Source: Hofstenia miamia
Taxonomy: Eukaryota > Xenacoelomorpha > Acoela
DNA: 64,000 nucleotides
NCBI GenBank assembly: GCA_004352715.1
Contig: SCFE01000063.1
Location: forward strand, 1,580,058-1,644,057
Direction: 5' to 3'
A program made the translations under genes and the position numbers. Of this stretch, positions 24,769-38,400 are shown in pieces. Every line of letters begins with the position of its first letter. The first letter of the stretch is position 1. Under the pieces are notes generated by a model. It ran no database searches. It saw nothing but the letters and a program-made list of their open reading frames with translations, and had not been told where the DNA came from.

Positions 24769-24985
24769 ATATATATATTCATATATAAATATTTGAAGTT
24801 TTATAAGTTACAAAGTGGTTTCTAGAGTAAATTTGGAAACGGTGTTCTTAAATTACATATATGAGATGTATGCTCTTACTATTAGAGCGCTAAATAATGA
24901 AAATATTTCTATGTGGAATTTTACAAATATACAAATAATATAGGGAAATTTAGAGAGAAATTTTTAATTATTTTTGTTAAAATAC
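24472..24985. repeat. ~210-base direct duplication across a single N
   Basis: The sequence 24472-24682 is repeated at about 24777-24985 with few differences, including the string GGAAACGGTGTTCTTAAAT. The single N at 24683 and a long (TA)n tract (about 24718-24778) separate the copies. The first copy ends at the N, as in the duplication at 7122-7610. Probably an unresolved contig overlap at a microsatellite. Confidence 0.8.
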
Positions 24986-27093
24986 AACAAGAAAAAGGAT
25001 TTTAAGTTTAGAATGCATAGAATTGTGGACTGAGTTAGGTTGAGTGAAGCAACTGAAAAGATTACGAGACCAGGCTCTCCCTATCCTGTTACAAGAAACC
25101 TAGACCTATTGCTCCTATGCATGGATATTTTTTACCCGATAGATGTTGATCTTCCCATATTTTGTACGTAAGCATCCCGCTCTGTAAGTGCATCATTTCC
25201 AGATACTAAAGAATGAATACTTGCCAAGTTCATTCATAGAAACAAACCATGACTGTGCGATAGGGTTCAAGTTAATTATCAATACTATATTATAATATCA
25301 TGAAGCCTTTAACCCTAAGCTGCCCATTGGATCCATTAGGATGCAATCATTTTTGCCTACATGTTCACACAATATTCTTCAAGCCTATAATGAAATTTAG
25401 ATATTCTTGGATATTGAAACATCTGTAAGTAAATATGGTAGTCTATTATGATGAAAAATGGTGGTGAACATTTTCCATAAAAATGTTTGTTTTTTTTCAA
25501 TGAATTCCATTTTAGTGGAAGCATTTAATTTCTCATCATATCTATGCCCAGATAACAAGGTGGTCTATGGCCCAGATTAACAACAACTAATCCCAACTAT
25601 GCTGTTTTCCTTAAATAGCCGACCCAAGTTCCGTTCAGGCAGACGGGTTCATGATTGAAGCACGAATAAAAGATGAAATTAAGATGAATAAGTCCATTTT
25701 CTTTCCTATGATTTCTTCAAATTTTAGAAATTCTATTTAGTTTATGAATTATGAGCGCTTAAAACCATCGCAGATTGTAATAAATGTCTTGGTTGCTTAG
25801 GAGTTAAACTGAACCAACTTTTTTGTTTAATTAATGCTCAAAAAATCATACCGCTAACTTAATTTTCTCTGTCGTTCATTGAGTACAGTTGGATTTTTAG
25901 AGGAATTGGCATAACTCAGATTGTCTAATGACATGTGGAATCATAGAATTCTTTATTTATTATCAGTTAAGCATTAATACCACTTAATATTTTTCCTTTT
26001 CATATTTCAAGTAAATTATTTTTAAAATATTAAATGTACATTGTCTATTCATTTTTTCGTCTTCATGGTCGCTATGTTCCTTGTAATCTATTATTGTTGT
26101 CCGCAACTGGAAAGGAGTTCAATTTTTAATCATAAGATGAAGATATCACTACTTACGAGTAGTAAGATGGAAAACTGTTAAAAATTTTGAGAATGACTGA
26201 TTTAATAGATTTTTAGGAGTAAATTACATGCATGCTTGCAGGAATTTATTCCTGTTGTTGAATATATTTCTCTTGTTCTTGCGTTAAATATTTGTGAGTA
26301 TTTTTAAAAACAACTAAGTTAATAATTAAAACTATTTTACCAACTATCGAAACGCTTATTTGATGTCATTTTGTTTAAACATTTCAATTGCTTTTTTGTT
26401 GTGAAATCAATTTAGCTCTAATCTTTGAATTTCAGTAGTTATAGGTCGGCATGAAGACTCGTCTCTCTGGTGGGGATTCAAGAAATTTAAGATTCAGTTA
26501 AAAGAACAATTTTTGGAAGTTTTCAGGGATATTATTGGTTGTTTGTCTTGCTGTTGTTATGTTCTTCATTCCATTAACATCGCAAAATTCAAATGATATT
26601 TCAAAAAAAGTACAAACAATTTATTCCTTGCAATATTGCATATATCTATACAAAAAATGAGACATAAAAGTCTTAGCATTGCGAAATTTTCAGGCTTGTC
26701 CATGGGTCGGATTTTTTATCCCCTCCCCACCGATCCCACAAAATTGTCTTGTAAATCTGCAAAAATACACACCATTGTGGTAAAGATAGGCTATCGCTGA
26801 AGTATATACAAATACATACAAAGTATTATTGAAAAAATTTAGTGAAGAAAAGATATATGGTTATACTCAAAATGGTGTTGATAAAAAAGATAAAATAAGA
26901 AATGTAGAACTTTATGAATAATTGAAATCTGATCTAAATAGTAAAAACAAGCCTATTTTCAACTTGTTGGAATTGGTGCATCCCTTTACCACAAATTTAA
27001 TATTTTAAATAAAGTGCGCCCACTATTGCAATTCTATGATTTGAAAGGCAAAAATGCAGATTAGGACTAGAAGTAGAATGTGGTCGGGGGTAC
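24986..27093. other. Intergenic, no gene seen
   Basis: AT-rich sequence without reading frames above background, without transposon motifs and without obvious repeats. Confidence 0.55.
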
Positions 27094-27704
27094 CAGAGGC
27101 GTTTTCTCTTTATGTGCGAGGTGTGCGCCGCACACCTAACCAGCATTTTTATGATTTTACAGCGTTTTTTCCTATCGCTTATTTGGGAATTTAGTAAATT
27201 TAATACCGCGTCAAACTGATTTTTACACTATTTTTATAAATAGTAATTTGTGATTAAATATAAATACTCAATCGAATTGAGTTGCCATTTAAAATTTTAA
27301 TAACGAATTGTTTTCAGTACTTTCTTATAAAACCTGTGTCTAAATTACAATTTTGGTAAAAAGTTTTGATCCATTAATCTATAAATTGGTTTAATTTGCT
27401 AGTTTACATGTATTATCTTGTTTAGCAATCATATCACTGATAAATTAAAATGTTTTAGTTACTTCAATCGTGAATGTCGCAATAGGCTAGGTATTGCGAC
27501 ATCCACACTTCAATGGCGTTTAACGTTTTAAAAGAGCAAGGTGTGCGTTCATATTAACGCACACTACGAAATTAAGCGTAATCGTTGAAATTGCATCCTA
27601 CATTTGTCTCCGAACGTTATTGATTGGTTCACGAAATGGAAATAGATCATTTCGAGGCGTGCGCTAATGATCACCGCACCTCGAGTGAGAAATCAAACGT
27701 CTCG
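27094..27704. mobile_element. Candidate MITE with imperfect inverted ends
   Basis: The left end AGAGGCGTTTTCTCTTTATG, followed by TGCGAGGTGTGCGC, is partly mirrored by the right end CCGCACCTCGAGTGAGAAAT followed by CAAACGTCTCG. The match is roughly 70 percent over 30 bases. The interior is AT-rich and non-coding. I find no clear target duplication. Confidence 0.3.
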
Positions 27705-27782
27705 CAACTCCCAGTTTATTCCCGCCAAGCAAACATCAATCAGAGTAGAGAAACGTTTTCAAGTTCTACATGTACATACATT

Positions 27783-27960
27783 CAGTGGCGTACGCAGGGG
27801 AGGGGCATTGTGGAATGCCCCCTCCGTCAGGTTTCCAAATTTGATTTTGACTGGATAAATCAAAACATTTTTCGTAAAAAATTGAAAAATTTAAAATCAA
27901 GGATCGTGAAATGCATTTTTGATGATGTCCCCCCGTCAGAAAATCTTGTGTACGCCCCTG
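27783..27960. mobile_element. Short MITE with CAGTGGCGTACGC ends
   Basis: The left end CAGTGGCGTACGCAGG and the reverse complement of the right end CAGGGGCGTACACAAG agree at 12-13 of 16 bases. Inside each end is a block of C/G runs (CCCCCTCCGTCAG, CCCCCCGTCAG). Length is 178 bases. The CAG start resembles hAT-type ends, but the flanks (CATACATT and ACCGCACA) are not an 8-base duplication. Confidence 0.5.
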
Positions 27961-27969
27961 ACCGCACAC

Positions 27970-28960
27970 TAGTCAAAGTGGCCCACGCTTCGCCACTGGG
28001 GGTTACTCTACCAGTCAACGGACTGAAGAGTGGGTGGCAACAGATCAGCTCTGGCACTTCCCCTAGAAGTGTGCTGCCGGCTTAATCATGCTTGTCCTCT
28101 GGCGACCCCTGGCACGCAGAGTGCTGATCTGTGTTGAGTCTGATCAGCAGAGAGTGAAGCCGAAGGCCGAGCTTCATGAGAGGGTTGCGCCTCTCTACAG
28201 CTTTCGCCAACCAAGGCTACTAACTGAGGTAACTCGTGAGCACCTGCCGTCTGCCTGTTATGGAGATCCTGATTATATTTGGAGATATATAAACACTTGA
28301 AGTGCAAAGCACCAAGTGACTCGTTCTCCAGTTAAATTAAAGATGTCGGATCATAACAAAACCCATGACNNNNNNNNNNNNNNNNNNNNNNNNNNNNNNN
28401 NNNNNNNNNNNNNNNNNNNNNNNNNNNNNNNNNNNNNNNNNNNNNNNNNNNNNNNNNNNNNNNNNNNNNNNNNNNNNNNNNNNNNNNNNNNNNNNNNNNN
28501 NNNNNNNNNNNNNNNNNNNNNNNNNNNNNNNNNNNNNNNNNNNNNNNNNNNNNNNNNAAGATGTCGGATCATAACAAAACCCATGACGAAGCAAAGCTCC
28601 CTCATAGGTAAGGCTCAGCAAATGCTGGCCTAGGCCTATCTAGAGGCCAGAGACAGAGGAAAATCCTCTGTATAACTGCCCTCGTAGACGCACTCTACGG
28701 CTCTGGGCATAGACGTCGCCGTCTGCTCCACAGAACAGACAGTCTCACATCATCACCACCGCCCCCATATGTGCAAAGCACACATGGTTGCACCTTCTTA
28801 TACCCTATTGTTTAACGTCCACTCTAGGTTCGGGACTCCGCAAAGCGACGCGCTCATCAAGTATTGGCTCAGCGTCTCCGCTTCTCCAGGAACCACCACG
28901 AGGAGGTTACTCTCTAGGACGATTCAGGCATAGCCCTTTCGGTAATAGTAATCTTTGCAC
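27970..28960. repeat. GC-rich repeat-like island around a gap
   Basis: This block is far richer in G and C than anything around it. It has no convincing reading frame and is interrupted by 188 N at 28370-28557. The same 30 bases (AAGATGTCGGATCATAACAA, then AACCCATGAC) stand on both sides of the gap, so either a tandem array was collapsed or contigs overlap. Composition suggests a transposon 5' region or an unusual repeat; I cannot classify it. Confidence 0.45.
28370..28557. other. Assembly gap (188 N)
   Basis: Undetermined bases flanked by identical 30-base strings. Confidence 0.99.
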
Positions 28961-28989
28961 CATTGTCACAATTTCTAGTGATTGCAAAA

Positions 28990-28990
<1 letters not shown>

Positions 28991-29030
<40 letters not shown>
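28991..29030. repeat. (TA)n microsatellite
   Basis: About 20 uninterrupted TA units. Comparable tracts are at 2467-2486, 3477-3497, 7880-7900, 8571-8597, 12956-12999, 24413-24453, 24718-24778, 50109-50128 and 55312-55330, and on both sides of the gap at 59647-59813. Confidence 0.95.
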
Positions 29031-29034
<4 letters not shown>

Positions 29035-29379
29035 AAAGTAAGATTGTGTAATTAGGAATTTCGTGAAATCCCTTAAATTTCAGGCAATTTGTGAAATTGC
29101 TATTTCACTTAAAAACTTCATAAAGCAACTAAGTTTGAAGAATTGGGGTTGGGGTTAGGGTTAGGCTTAGTATTTATACATTGAATACATCTAGTATCTA
29201 GGAATTTTAATCTTGTTATGAAGTTAAGCAAATGAAATACCAATTTCTCAAATTCACTGATTTTTAGGGATTTCACGAAAGGTTTTTGTCATGCTCACAA
29301 TTATTGCATAAATACGTTATTTTCTTTAATTTTGGAAGGCTTTAAAAACACCTTTATAATAGCGGATTGGGTTTTCAGT

Positions 29380-30450
29380 CAGTGCCGTATTAACGCATGG
29401 GCCAATTGGGCTATGGGTCAGGACCCCGCGTTTTGGACGGAGGGGGCGAGCGTTAGTGAAAAATATGTTTACTGTAAACAGTTTACAAACATTTTTTTCA
29501 AATGTTAGAATTTATATATAGCAATTTTATAATAAAATTACCACTATAATTATTCATTGAATTATTTGAAAATCCAATGTTCATTTTAAAGCTTTATTCT
29601 AAAATATGCAAATTTAAATTCATTTAGATTATCAAAATGTGCAAAGACTTGGCTTTTGGTAAATGAAGAAGTATCTAAGGAAAAACTTTTGTTTAAGGAG
29701 GAAATTGCCCATGTCCGCAATTCTATTGTTAATCATAATCACCTTTCTATTGAGAAATGCTATGGGTTCTGAAAACCCCATACATACATTACTAATAATA
29801 AGCACAAATTAAAATGAAAATTAATGTATTCATTTATTCAATTGCACAGTATTAGAAGTGCGAACAGTAAAATACTATAGTATTCGAGCAGATTCAAAGC
29901 AAAGATGTCTCTCATTGTGATAAATGTCACTTTATTTTGCACTATCTAAAACACAACTCGTGAGACAGTTTAAAATTTTTTGAAGCTTCTTAAAATTTTT
30001 TGTCATAATAGAGCAACACAAACAGATGTTAAAAACTTTAAATTCAAACATGATTGCAATTGCTAATTGCGAGATCAAGACTATAAAAAATACCAGTAAT
30101 ATATCAGGAAAGTACTATGGTGTTCAAGCCTCAATAAAAAATAGAATTGTGCTCTGCAAATTTGTTCGCTGTTCCAAACATTTTTAAATGTAGTGGGTTC
30201 ATTTTGTGTAGATGCTGCTTAGGTGCTGTTTCATTGTTTTCATTTAATCAGAAATTCTACAACTTTTTTTTCATCATCTATACATGATGGGAGATACTGG
30301 TACTAACAACAATTAAAAGATCTGTTGTAAAGCCATTATCACTTATGTGGTGTTCTGCTCGGTGTCTTGCAAAATGCACATTATATGAAATCATCAAGAA
30401 ACTTGTTCAATCTTGGCAAAAATGAAAATTAGACAAAAGTAAAAAAATGA
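29380..30450 (+). mobile_element. hAT transposon relic, ZMYM1-like transposase
   Basis: The left end is CAGTGCCGTATTAACGCATG followed by GGCCAATTGGGC, a hAT-type start. Near 30098-30200 the plus strand reads NISGKYYGVQASIKNRIVL then KFVRCSKH, and after a frameshift LNVVGSFCVDAA. This matches the 'NMSGKYNGVQ...FVPCSNHSLNLVG' segment of hAT transposases related to ZMYM1/DUF4371 proteins. Near 30335 CSARC-AKCTLYEII resembles the following 'TRWSAR' segment. Several frameshifts and stops make it dead. The right terminus was not found. Confidence 0.65.
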
Positions 30451-30907
30451 ATCATCTTCAATGTATTTATATAGTTAATCAATTTATTGCAACAAGCAAA
30501 TCTTTTCTATCAATACATATTGATCTTACAACATGCGTTTCTTTGTTTCAAAAGCTTAACCTTCTTGATTAATTCAACAAGAGAAAAATTTGACGATTTT
30601 GAGAAGGAAGCCAAGATACTAATAAATGATTATAGCTATTCGTTCGATTAAAAATACAACAAACGTAAAAACATGCTGATATAAAAAATGAGAGAATGAT
30701 CATGTATTTTCAGAAAAAGAACAATCTAGATTTCGAAATATTTTTGGTATTTTTGTATTCTTTAAGTTCTAAATTAGTAAGACGCGAAAAAGCTATAATC
30801 TAAATACCAAATTTAGAATTTTTTACAAAAATGGCATTACTAACAGACGTTCAAATTGCAGAAGAACGCAAATGTTGATCAGAAAATCAATCCTCAGATC
30901 TCGCTCA

Positions 30908-32179
30908 TACCCTGTTTACACGTGACATAAGACAGATCTGTCTCCAATTATCTCAAGACATATGTAGCGTGTAAACACCCAAAACATAAGACATACGAAC
31001 TCTCAAGTAGGATAATTATAAAACAGATGTAGATCAAATAATTTTGATTTTATTGTATGTCTTCTGTCACGCTGTCATCGTGTAAACACTAAATCATAAG
31101 ACATACATGTTTTTGACTGCAGTTATTTAATTATTATGGAAGCAAAATAGCAATAACTTCGCCGTATTAAATTAATAAAAAATTATTAATCATATATTTT
31201 TTAATATTTTATCCAATTTTCATAATTGAAAATAATATTTTTTCAATTACATATGCATATTTAGACATTACTTGTGCATTTTAGATAAATTTGCTAACAG
31301 ATAAATCGGACCCATAAATATTTTAAATTAATTTGAAATTAGGAATGGGCATACTCCAATCGAAATTCATTATCCATCAAAGCCTCAATGCCTCTTCGTG
31401 GTCTCCTTTTTATCCACGATTTTGTCCATACTTTGCGTTCCCTCACGGGTGTATTTGTTATGGACTGCATAAATAAAATTAGGCCCGTCGGTTTGTCTGT
31501 GCCAGTATCCTAAGCCCGTTATATCCTTAGCTAAATGTTTCTTTACTAAAATAGCTTAACAGTCTATCAATGTATGTTTACTTCAAAAACCAAATTAAGT
31601 ACATTGTCGTTACTATTAATGTTATTAAGTAAACATTATTTAAACAACTTCAATAACAAAGAAATTTACTCTCTCCAGTTGTAGATGATGACACTATACA
31701 GTGGTATTTTCGTAATTGCGGTTAATTTGTCATTGTTGCATGCATCCAAATGTTTCTGCTAATTTCAAATTAATTTAAAATATTTATATGCCTGTTAAGA
31801 AATTTATCTAAAAGTAATGTTTGAATATGCATGTGTATAATTGAAAAAATATTATTTTCAATTGCGAAAATCGGATAAAATTCTAAAAAATATATGATTA
31901 ATAATTTTTTATTAATTTAATACGGCGAAATTACTGCTATTTTGCTTCCATGATAATTAAATAACAGCAGTCAAAAACATATATGTCTTATGATTTAGTG
32001 TTTACACGGTGACAGCGTGACAGAAGACATACAATAACATCAAAATTATTTGATCTACATCTGTTTTATAATTACCCTACTTGAGAGTTCGTATGTCTTA
32101 TGTTTTGGGTGTTTATACGCTACATATGTCTTGAGATAATTGGAGACAGATCTGTCTTATGTCACGTGTAAACAGGGTA
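30908..32179. mobile_element. PIF/Harbinger-type element with ~430-base terminal inverted repeats
   Basis: The arms 30908-31342 and 31759-32179 are long near-perfect reverse complements, beginning TACCCTGTTTACACGTGACA at both outer ends. The flanks are TCA at 30905-30907 and TCA at 32180-32182, a 3-base target duplication as expected for PIF/Harbinger. The 416-base core encodes, on the minus strand at about 31455-31355, RKVWTKSWIKRRP then RGIEALMDNEFRLE, which matches the N-terminal signature of Harbinger transposases (WTRDWIKRR...ELRLED). The catalytic DDE domain is absent, so this is a non-autonomous foldback-like derivative. Confidence 0.75.
31355..31460 (-). pseudogene. Harbinger transposase N-terminal fragment
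   Basis: About 34 codons inside the core of the palindromic element, ending in TAA. The WTKSWIKRRP motif and the acidic-leucine string EFRLEY place it in the transposase of PIF/Harbinger elements. It is too short to act. Confidence 0.65.
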
Positions 32180-33002
32180 TCATGGGGATAACTTTACCAC
32201 TGAATCAATTTAGTTTTCAAATTATTTATCTAATTTTGATTAATTAGGTTCTCCCGACTTTATTGTACCTTTTACGTCTTTTATGGTCGATAAATCATTA
32301 TTGACAAACATATTTACCGCTAACTGTTGCTAATATGAAAGAGATGGTTTTTTCCATTTAAGAAAGAGTAAAAACAATATTTAGTGTCTCCCACTAGTAT
32401 AGGTAAATTTTGAGATTTATCACTACTGGCGACTGACTTTGATGAAGTCATAGATAATTTTTCAAAGTACAATGCTGGAAAATGGGTCTTATTAACACAG
32501 ACCTGGAAAAATCTTATAAAAAGTTTACTTTAGAGAGGTAAATTGTGTTAAGGGAGTAATAAATTAACTTAACTATGAAATGAAATTTACTATGAGAATG
32601 TTAACTTTAGAGAGGTTGTTTTTACTGATTTTAGATATAATTTTAATGAGGCCAAAACTATACTTAGCCGATGGAGAGAGATTTTTAGAGAATTTGGGCT
32701 GTAATTCGCAAGTTCTACGTGCGCAGAAGTAAGTAAACATTTCCAATAAAATGAGTTGGTTTAAAGAAATATATTTGCTGAACTACTCCCTCACCATTAA
32801 TTTTATTTAAACTGTATTCCATATTAATATTGTAATGGGAATTCCATGGGATGGGATGAGATGGGACAGAAAAATATGTCCCATGGACAAGTCTGGCTAA
32901 ATAATTCAAATTCAAACTTCCCTGCTCAACCAATGACATTTGTTCATTTCTTATTGGATAATTGCTAAATAAATTTTTGTTTCATAAAAACAAGTAATCA
33001 AA

Positions 33003-35371
33003 ATGACAAATTCCACAGAAGATGATAGGTGGTATATGTTTACAACTGTTATAGCCTATGCTAACCTCTTTTATGGTTTATTCGGCATTCTCAGCAATAT
33101 TTTCGCAGTTATAGTTTTACTTAACACTAAATTTTTAGTATTTGCATTTGTCATTTATATCATTAATATCTTACTAGCGGACATAGGCTCTGGAATCTGT
33201 ATCGCAATTTACTGGAATTATCTTTTCTTAATGACCGAAGGGAGACTGGAATATTGTCAGTTATTTTGTTTTCTCGGACATCTTACGTACAGGTTAGTAA
33301 GAGTTTAATAAACATTGGTGTTTGAAAGAATTACATTAGGCGTTTAACTATAACTATTTTGCGTGAATGCTTAATCTGAAACTGAAATCATGTTTTCTTC
33401 TAAACTAAGGATTTCTTAAATATCTGAAGAATGCTTGTTTAATTTGAGAGATACATTAATATGATTTTTAGATAACCTAATTTAGAGCCATTAGTACAGC
33501 CTTAAGAAACGAGTGGTTCAAATGTCTGACTACTACTGCAGCTTAAAAACATATAAAAACAACAATTATTAACCAAGTAAACACGTAGTTCATAATCTTT
33601 TGAAGAATTTAACTAAATTTGATAGTTACCCCAATTATAGTTACACCATCACGAATTTATGCGAAGAAAATTTTGCTGGTAAAAATACATTGAAATCATT
33701 GTTTGGTTAAGAATATATTATCAGAACAATTGTAGATCTTACGGCAATTCAAAACATTGTAATATGTTACCAAATCAAATTTTAGTATACTGTGTGCTAG
33801 CATTAGAGATGAAATTCGTCACAATTAAGATTAAATTTGGTTCCTATGTAAAATGAACATAAGTTACAGTTTTTTCTTAATTGCTGGTATTGGCCATGTT
33901 TCATATTTAGTATTAGCAATCTGTCATTAATATTCTTCGCAACAGAAAGATTTTTCCTTCTTAATTTCCCCTTCAAATTCAAGGCCTTTTCAAGGAAAAC
34001 TGTTACATTGCTTATGATAGTGGCTTGGGTTATTAGCTTCATCGTCACTATTCCAGAATTCTACGTAAGTTTTAGAATATCTTTTCTTTTGTACTCCACA
34101 CTAACATGTTGTCTTTGAAAGTTCTATGTGAACATGTGAGTATATTTATTGAGTAATATTAGCATAGGTCAATTATTTTAGCTTAAATCAATTTTGAAGG
34201 CCACTCACCTTTAATATAGACTCCTTGTTACCAAATTGGGTTGGCAGGAAAAGCTATATTTATTTTTAAGCACAATAGTATTGAAACTGCTCGATGCTAT
34301 TAACTAGTGTTGGTTTCGAATATTTGATATTCCAATATATTCAAATAGAATATACATTCGAATAGCAAGCTCGAATCTTCGAATAATTGGTTAAGTTTAA
34401 TTCGAAATAGTTATTGACATTTTTCACAATCCACTAAGTACATTTTAGGTAAAATAAATAGAACTGTTGGTAGACTCCCAAAAAGCACTGCAACTATCAA
34501 GAATATCATTGTTAGAGCTTATTTTGACAGATTTAGTACGAATCATGGTAAAACATGAGCATTAGAAGTGCATATAATGTTGTACACTATTTATCATAGA
34601 AGAAGAAATAGATATGCACAAATATTTTAGACAAATTTTTGTGACTATGTCTTTGTTCAACACTCTTAAAGAAAAAATAAAGCATCATATCTTTGTAAAC
34701 GTGTGTGTAAATATGACAATGGGGCAGTAGAATAATATCTTCTTTAAAAACCATATATTAGAGAGATATAACCCGATAATCTAAATGTATGTAGCATATG
34801 AGGTACATTATTACTAGTTACGCTAGAACATATATATTATTCAAATGTTCGCTACTAGTTAGGTCCGAATATTCCAATCGTTCTTTCCTCTGAGTACTCA
34901 ACGCTACTAATAGCTAATTTCATGCACTCGTTTTCTGCATCCTGTTTTACATGTGGACATATTTTCAGAAGAAGTTAACATTGCAAAATTCAAATGATAT
35001 AATGTTTTCGGAAAGTCAATTCTTTTGACATAAACGTAAAGTACATTCCTTAAGATTTCAAATCCAAGCGAACATTTCTTATTTCAACCTCTGTAAAACA
35101 ATAATTTTTGGTAATTTGGAGTTTTATTTATTAATAAATGCTATGATAATTTTTTAAAGCTGTTCAACAATGCTTCATAGCATAATAATCAAACGTCTAG
35201 CTCTACAAAATATAATTTTCATAAAAGTTTAATTTCTATTATTAGTTCATTTTATTCAATTATATTCACAAGTTATTTGTGAATATTTATCTTTTTGTTA
35301 GTAAGTAATATTTTCATTGTAAATACACTCCCAAAGGCTTCTATTATATTTTACATGAAAATGTAATTTTG

Positions 35372-35405
<34 letters not shown>

Positions 35406-38400
35406 TAAATATATATATAATAAATAAATAAATAAATAAATATATATATATATATATATGAATATATTTTTAGAAATATGAAGAAATATATATTGATGGA
35501 GAAACTCAATGCAGGCTTTTCCCACTAGATGGTAGCTTAGCCATAATTATATCCTTAATAGAAATTGTGTGGGAGTGGGCCGCACCTGCAACAATTTTAT
35601 TCATTCTTAATGGAGGAATTCTTCTTGCTATGTTTCGACGACATGCAACAGCGAAATCACAGAATTCCAATGAAAGGTATAGTAGTTTATGCAATAAATG
35701 TAGTTTCCTTGTGGCTGGATTGCTTAGCACAATTGACTTAAAATTAGAAAATTTTTAGGCTTTATTTTTGTGATTTTTTATCAAGTCTGGGGATTATTGT
35801 ATTAGAAGAAACTAAAAACTAAAACATATTAATTGACATAATTATTCAAATTTGCTTCACATGTACATGTATATGCTATTCATCCAAATGTTAGAGTTTT
35901 TCCATTTGACATAGTTTTTACACTTACGTTTGAAACTTAAAGACTGTTTTAATGTAACACTATTCTTTTGATTACTACACAAGAACTAGTGGAGCTTTCG
36001 ATTTAGTGAGACTTGATTAGTTTTCCTACCTTTTATTGGAATCATAGACCCCTATACCTATTTTCTAAGCATCTGCTTAGTTTATATGGTATTGTTTTCA
36101 ACTGGCGATAAAGTCTTCCAATTTTTGCAAAACCTTATTATTATTGCTAGTATGAAACAAATATATGAAATGAGCAAGACAATTAAAGTTGATAAGTTAA
36201 TAATGAATTCTAATGAATTCGAAAATGTCCAACTGCTAGAACCAACATTTAATATATTTCAAAAAATTCTGCAAATTTTTCAACTTGTTGACGTCATCAA
36301 AAATAAAAATAATAATTTTAATAATAATAATAATGGCTTTAATTCCTGTATCAAATGCATGATAAAAGGGAATAAGTTCAAAATATAAAAAAATAAGAAA
36401 TTACAACAATGGATTAGGCAAGGTATTCTAAGTGATGAATTTTCTAACTACAGCTACAAAAGAATCACTCATTTTCTTTGTTCTACAGAATATTGTATTT
36501 GATGCCATACGTAGTATCTTCAAATTTCTAAATATTTAAATTGGTGGGAACGTCATTTACAGGTTTATAAAAATTAACTACTTAATCTATATTTGAGTTA
36601 ACCGCTCATATACTTGAAGCCTAAGCTATAACTCTAAATGTCAAACAACGCTATAAAGGATAATGAATAACCAGTTTGTTCTACATGCCACAAGGCAAAG
36701 ATAAGATCTCAAATCGACTTTGGAATAATTTTCTCTTAGTCGTACTGAGATTTCTGCAAAATGGAAAGAGCAAAATAAAATTTGATGATTTTATTAAGAA
36801 TTTTTCTTCTAATTGATATTATACTAAATTTAATAGTATAGATAGTTCCATCAAATCTTTAACTGCCGCAAATCAAATAATTCTCAATGATGTTCAAAAT
36901 TTGGTTAAGATTTATGATAACATCCTTAAAGAAACAATGAAAAAAACATCATCTGTCATTAATGGAAATGTTTTTAAATCTCGAATTAAAGTCATTGGCA
37001 TACCTGAAGTTTTGGGAAATTATTTGGATCAAGAGAAAAATGATAAAAAAAAGAAATTACAGATCCCTTACTGTATTCATGCCATGATCTTAAAAATATC
37101 TGCAGTCTTAATAAACTGGGAAAATATAATCCGAACAAAATCCGCTCAATTCTTATTGATGTTGGTTCTGAATGGAATGGTAGATGCTTATTAGCAAGTT
37201 GCTTTCCGTTAAAATATTATAGATGAAATGCTTTTCTAATAAAAAATTCATCTCTGAAAGACTTTGAAGCCGTTATTTCTAAGCATTGTTTATAGAAATC
37301 ACAAAGAATCTAAAACTCACCTAGACAGTTTCTTTAATGAATTTGAAGAATATTTACGAGAAATTTATTTTTATCAAGAGACTATTGTCATTATGGGGGA
37401 TTTTAATTGTCATATTGATGCTAATGATAATGCTAATATATTCATTGAGTTAATTGATTACCTTGATCTATCTCAGCTCAGCTTGTATCGGAATCTACAC
37501 ATAAATTTGAACACATGCTGAATCTAGCAATTGCTACAAGCTCAGAAATGGAATTGATAAAAAATATTCAAGTCTTTAAAAATATTGCTGAATTTCATGA
37601 TCATATTCTTGTATCAATAAATCTCAAACTAAATAATGAATAGCAACATCCATCTACCATTTCATTTCGGAAGAAATGTGAAAATAATGCAGATCAGATT
37701 GCGTCAAATTGAGAAAATTTTAACTCATCACAGATGAATGATCAATGATCACATTGTTACAGTAGCGCACTGCATGATTTATACAATATATCATACAGCA
37801 ATATTTTTCAGATGATATGCTCCATAATTGAGAAGAAAATTTGAATATCTAGAAGTCTTTGGTATAATAGTGACCTAAAAGTTTTGAAAACTTGAAGACG
37901 AACACTGGAAAGAATATATAGAAAAATTGCAAAATGACCGAGATAAAAATAATTATAGCTCAATTCGTAATATCTAATCACTTGAAAAAGTGAAGATAAG
38001 TAGCGCATTTATTACAATGAAAAAAGAATAAATTCTGGTCATGATATGAAAAAATTATTCCCTACTATTAAAGAAATTTGTTCTTCTCATGGTCCTCAAC
38101 GCTACCCTGATATTTCAAATTTATCTGAATTAGCATTTCCTTTTTCTCAAATTTTTAGTTATAAAATACAGCAGATCCATCATAATATTTAATCTATTCA
38201 TTCTAATTTTGATAATGAAATATCAAAACTTTTCATACAAAGTAGTCATTGATTTTTAAAATTTACGTCTATAACAATTCATGAATTTCGAAAACTTGTT
38301 TCGTATTCAAAAAATGCAACTTGTGATTTGGGTCAATACCAACAATAATGCTTAATATTCTTAATATATTCAAGAACCATTTTTAGACATTGTATATTTA

